A stretch of 8,287 bases of DNA. It comes from Atopobiaceae bacterium. Its GTDB lineage: Bacteria; Actinomycetota; Coriobacteriia; Coriobacteriales; Atopobiaceae. Shown here piece by piece: positions 6,101-8,287 of this stretch (within the stretch, counting starts at the first letter, position 1; each line of letters starts with the position of its first letter). Location: contig JAFWLX010000275.1 in assembly GCA_017510875.1 (NCBI GenBank), positions 1 to 8,287 on the forward strand, given 5' to 3'. Position numbers and translations under genes: made by a program. Under the pieces are notes generated by a model. The model did not search any database and was not told the origin of the DNA. It saw only the letters and a program-made list of their open reading frames with translations.

Positions 6101-8093
6101 CTACAACAACAACGAGCTGGAGATTGACGACCGCGAGTCCTACCTGCCCCAGATCTCGCACGGCGCGGAGTCACCTGCCGAGACCCTGCATCTGCGCACC
6201 GGTGAGACCATCACCATATCCAACTACAGTTACGATACAAACAATCTCGTCACCATAGCCCGCACGCTTGAGAACGCTACCATCTCGTCAAGCGAAAACG
6301 CCCAAGCGCTACTTGAGCAGATGAAGAAGTACTCTGCAGGCGAAGAGATTGACGGAGTCACGAGCTTTGACAGCCTGATTGCCACGCTCGCCGAGATGTA
6401 TGTGTACTCAAACATGACGGGTCACAACCCTGCAGACGGCAAGTCCGAAGGTGGCCTGGACATCAACCGCGAGATATACAACGAGTTCATGCGCAATGAC
6501 ACCCAATTGCCCAATAACTGGATTTCGGTTGAGATTACAGCTGACGAGCTTGCCGCACTGGAAGGATACATAGCAGATCCCAGCAACAACTACTACTCCC
6601 TGTTCGACAGGAACTGCGGAGCGGGCGCCGTGGACATTTGGAACACGATACTGTCCGACCGTCCCGAGCTGGCCATCACCGCCAACCTCACGGGCCTTTC
6701 CATCGAGCCGCAGTCGCTCTACTTTGCGCTTGGTGCCATGCGCCTGAAGAGCATTGAGGGCACTACCGGGGGCACCGACTTTTACCCGCGCACGCTTCCC
6801 AGCAGGCACACCTGGAGCATCACCGCCGACGGCGATACGCTCACGGCCCTGTGCGGCAAGACCAACATCGAGCACTACCTGGGCAACTGCAAGAACCTGA
6901 CCGAGGGTGCCAGCGTTAAGGTAAGCGCCACTGCCTGCACGTACGAGGCCGTGGGTCTTGAGGGCCTTGACGAGTTCAACTCCCTCACCGAGAAGGGCGT
7001 CGCAGCCAGCGAAGACTTCATCAAGTTCTATCGCACCGATACCGAGGGTGCCACCGAGGGCGGCTCCGAGGTTGAGGTGGGCACCTCCGAGTACGGTTAC
7101 TACTACGTAGAACTCACCGTTGACGACCAAAGCGCACGTTCTGCGTTTATGCTTACAGAAACATCGTGGCAGCGTTACTGGGGCGATACCGCACTCGACA
7201 CCGCCAAGGCGGTTGTTGAGGCCGATGACGGACGCGTGTTTGAGCAGGGTCGTGGTGGCGCCGTACTGATAGCCACCATGGATGGCTACTGGGACGCCTT
7301 GGCCGCCGCAGGCCTTGCGGGCACCCTTGATGCGCCGGTGCTGATCACCAACAAAAAGTCGCTCTCGGCCCAGACCATGGAAGAGATCGTGCGGCTGGCA
7401 CCCGAGCGTGCCCTTATCATGGGAGGCAAGGGAGCCGTTTCTGACGAGGTAATGGCCCAGGTAAAGGCGCTTGTACCCAATACAGAGCGCGTATGGGGCG
7501 AGTCGGCAACCGACACGGCGGTAGAGATCTATCGCGCGGGCACGGGCTGGTCGGACACAGCGATCATTGCCACGTCCAGCGGCTACTGGGATGCTCTCTC
7601 GGTAGCACCCTACGCCTGGTGGGGACATGCACCAATCTTCTTGACGGATGCCAAGGGCAAGCTGGGCAACGCGGCTCTGGCAGCCATTCGCGACGGCGGC
7701 TTCAAGCGCGCGGTGATTGTCGGTGGAACCGCGGCCGTCTCGACCACAGCCGAGAGCCAGGTCAAGGGCGCAGGCGTAAGCACCGTGGTGCGCCTTGCCG
7801 GTGACACCGCACTTGACACGTCGGCCAAAATAGCCGCCTGGGAGATTGGCGAGGGCATGGGCGTCTCGCACATGGCAGTGGCCACCTCCAGTGGATACTG
7901 GGACGCACTAACCGGCGCTGCGGTCTGCGGCAAGCAGGCATCGGTGCTCGTGCTCTTGGGTGGCGACAACGCCAAGGATCCCTATCGTGCCTTTGACGCA
8001 CTTGCAGACGAAGGCACCGTTATTCACGGCCACGTGCTGGGCGGAGAGGCAGCAGTCTCCCCCACGGCCTGGGAGCATGTGAGCGCAGAGTAG
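3123..8093 (+). CDS. Large secreted surface protein: two permuted papain-like domains, Ig-like linkers, three CWB_2 repeats
   Basis: This 1656-residue protein is probably exported and held on the cell wall. Residues 1-29 form a Sec signal peptide (HRR, then a long hydrophobic core) with a likely cut after ALA-29. Residues about 45-102 are BIG2-like. Residues about 109-385 form a domain with GHVYLLF (H129), EGG...NRELYN (277-288) and FSVLKNSC-x7-WN (C331, W339). Residues about 415-830 are Ig-like linkers. A second copy follows: BIG2-like (about 840-922), then about 926-1225 with VVGKLTIWAR, H946, EGG...NREIYN (1109-1120) and YSLFDRNC-x7-WN (C1165, W1173). His before Cys in this layout resembles circularly permuted NlpC/P60 or LRAT/YiiX-like cysteine hydrolases; this is inference. 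Three CWB_2 repeats close the protein, starting near 1351, 1456 and 1557, each with GYWDAL. In Clostridioides difficile such repeats bind an anionic wall polymer. A peptidoglycan, lipid or host target is unknown. The gene stands alone and has its own terminator. Confidence 0.88.
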   Translation: MHRRSPHLLFLLILTALIAFAFSPLIALAEEGNLVAQDATDNTLQLVEGDIVYDFVQPGTPCVSSDPSIAWVDESGNLNALKVGTATITDNEQVEHTVIVSDYTDGTPVVGRLKILARYNDSMQFYDGHVYLLFTSYQDGVTVSVPDLYGAYEISDQYYADINEDIANGSNHTGTDTDRYFTFNDDLTAMTLNRGQIVTIGMYRDFDLSVFQAALGCLQNSTAWAKIVAGGKEGVVLSLFEFLNTGKITADEAFAKLMAVLDELGIDKTELVNGVVEGGVCFNRELYNQKLEYDQFENVTYELDITAKQLATMMAYLGGNLNNFSVLKNSCATVALRAWNGAIGTRNGEDTAYKLDATGEGIFSLMDAPKTVRDCIVKRLPGYYLNNSEGVAEPDASFQDDTGWVYVSAPEPVTPTTFVYDDESLVIDDTKSNLTSLVNIAKAQAAVAYSIEGQEIPVSIATEESDGATTITSVDFDINGTTVSLTKDSELEDGVWFKATVANPQEGESYYVTDAEGNALASEYADGSLSFGTSALPVTFKLVGSQEGTHNVLATSVVNGEKAQAQTDIYYKQGDEKVAIADTADLASGTTIYVKATVGEENLTYVPTSMTLNDVFFMDAEHYDAKEDAYATAMPESYATLTVTYETATVDASSENLVQAQVNDTLDVTDHAVLLIGGSEAPDGLEWDIIGSLDEDEPVVYADDTHTQLTANAPGSAIVWAHAKGNYNIGVPFGIEVVESFDSFYPVNFDDETAKSATITYTEEGDEYQQGIPYSGYRVPEGSTISIIPDKVAGSVISEVKQNGKPVKPGEVITVQGETTIKVGVREARIDMPSNIHLASQDDTKNLNAKVKYTGIIAQFLPVYYDSIRYESSDSLVQVSEDGTLSVTGEIPEGGKAVYVTAYAGASNDTVSARCRVTVGDYAGDKVVGKLTIWARSISSGELVAHGAVAFTTYDDLDLDASFYHYYKPSEEYTNLMYAYEDDPASFSSDPALYNNNELEIDDRESYLPQISHGAESPAETLHLRTGETITISNYSYDTNNLVTIARTLENATISSSENAQALLEQMKKYSAGEEIDGVTSFDSLIATLAEMYVYSNMTGHNPADGKSEGGLDINREIYNEFMRNDTQLPNNWISVEITADELAALEGYIADPSNNYYSLFDRNCGAGAVDIWNTILSDRPELAITANLTGLSIEPQSLYFALGAMRLKSIEGTTGGTDFYPRTLPSRHTWSITADGDTLTALCGKTNIEHYLGNCKNLTEGASVKVSATACTYEAVGLEGLDEFNSLTEKGVAASEDFIKFYRTDTEGATEGGSEVEVGTSEYGYYYVELTVDDQSARSAFMLTETSWQRYWGDTALDTAKAVVEADDGRVFEQGRGGAVLIATMDGYWDALAAAGLAGTLDAPVLITNKKSLSAQTMEEIVRLAPERALIMGGKGAVSDEVMAQVKALVPNTERVWGESATDTAVEIYRAGTGWSDTAIIATSSGYWDALSVAPYAWWGHAPIFLTDAKGKLGNAALAAIRDGGFKRAVIVGGTAAVSTTAESQVKGAGVSTVVRLAGDTALDTSAKIAAWEIGEGMGVSHMAVATSSGYWDALTGAAVCGKQASVLVLLGGDNAKDPYRAFDALADEGTVIHGHVLGGEAAVSPTAWEHVSAE

Positions 8094-8115
8094 GCATCAC
8101 ATAACGCACGGCACA

Positions 8116-8164
8116 GCACCCCCTTCGTACGTGATCACGCGCATACGAAGGGGGTGCCTTCTTA
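8116..8164 (+). terminator. Hairpin terminator after the surface protein gene
   Basis: GCACCCCCTTCGTA (8116-8129) pairs perfectly over 14 bp with 8144-8157. The loop contains a further palindrome, CGTGATCACG (8130-8139). The hairpin starts 22 bases after the TAG stop. The following CCTTCTTA is only mildly U-rich, so termination may rely mainly on stem strength. It could also serve a minus-strand gene arriving from the right. Confidence 0.65.
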
Positions 8165-8287
8165 GGCTGACACGCGCCTGGCAAGGTCGGCTGCGCCGGC
8201 CGTCACCGGACGCGACAGGTCGGGACGGGTGCTGTCACGGCTCCGCTTCGGCTCACGCTCCGCCCTTACGACGCGGCAGCTGCGGAA
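8162..8287 (-). CDS. Possible 3' end of a minus-strand gene entering from the right edge (41 codons plus stop)
   Basis: On the complement, a frame is open from base 8287 to a TAA at 8164-8162 and ends ...AADLARRVSA, a natural-looking Ala/Arg-rich C-terminus for a GC-rich genome. The stop lies just beyond the terminator hairpin, as expected for a gene convergent with the surface protein. Against it, the first 16 or so visible codons lie within the dispersed core repeat, whose other copy is non-coding, and open frames are easily found by chance in such GC-rich DNA. No family is recognisable. Confidence 0.2.
   Translation of the reverse strand, partial: FRSCRVVRAEREPKRSRDSTRPDLSRPVTAGAADLARRVSA
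8241..8287 (+). repeat. Copy 2 of the dispersed GC-rich core repeat, cut by the window edge
   Basis: This segment matches 1469-1516 in the same orientation, including CTCCGCTTCGGCT, GCTCCGCCCTTACG and CGCGGCAGCTGCGGAA. The match continues to the last base of the window, so the element probably extends further. The long 69-bp arm that precedes copy 1 is not present here, so the core is shared independently of the arms. Confidence 0.75.

Noticed and set aside
6408..7871. A 487-codon open frame on the minus strand inside the surface protein gene
   Set aside because: It lies opposite the CWB_2 and adjoining regions of a clearly coding plus-strand gene. Its translation has no recognisable motif and reflects the GC-rich codon pattern of the sense strand, as do the 233- and 184-codon minus frames at 4071-4772 and 5079-5633.

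Overview
The window looks like chromosomal DNA from a GC-rich Gram-positive bacterium. It has strong Shine-Dalgarno sites, GTG starts and G/C-ending codons, and a large secreted protein ending in three cell wall binding repeats of the CWB_2 (PF04122) type. That combination fits an actinobacterium of the class Coriobacteriia (Olsenella/Atopobium/Collinsella-like), but the assignment is inference. There are no rRNAs, tRNAs, CRISPR arrays or transposase genes.

Layout. At the left edge are the first 14 codons of a minus-strand gene, with a good ribosome binding site and a plausible promoter. Next comes a pair of inverted hairpins (161-255) built like a REPIN (two REP palindromes facing each other), and then a likely two-gene operon: uridine kinase (udk) followed two bases later by a small HAD-superfamily phosphatase-like gene. 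That operon converges on a class II glycerate 2-kinase gene on the minus strand. The space between the two convergent genes is filled, from stop codon to stop codon, by a 265-bp inverted repeat whose arms are identical over 69 bp. A divergent intergenic region with a 9-bp-arm palindrome separates the kinase from the main gene of the window, a 1656-residue secreted surface protein (3123-8093). A strong hairpin terminator follows it. The window ends inside a second copy of the 48-bp core found in the middle of the large inverted repeat.

Function. udk belongs to pyrimidine salvage and glycerate kinase to central carbon metabolism. The two are not obviously connected and share only a 3' boundary. 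The surface protein is the most novel object. It carries two copies of a module made of a BIG2-like segment followed by a domain with an N-terminal His and a C-terminal (N/S)-Cys-x7-Trp-Asn motif, the layout of circularly permuted papain-like (NlpC/P60, LRAT, YiiX-like) cysteine hydrolases. These are joined by Ig-like linkers and anchored by three CWB_2 repeats, which suggests a wall-bound, possibly two-headed hydrolase. The second theme is repeats: a REPIN-like pair before udk, a near-perfect long inverted repeat between convergent stops, and a dispersed GC-rich core that follows at least two plus-strand genes.
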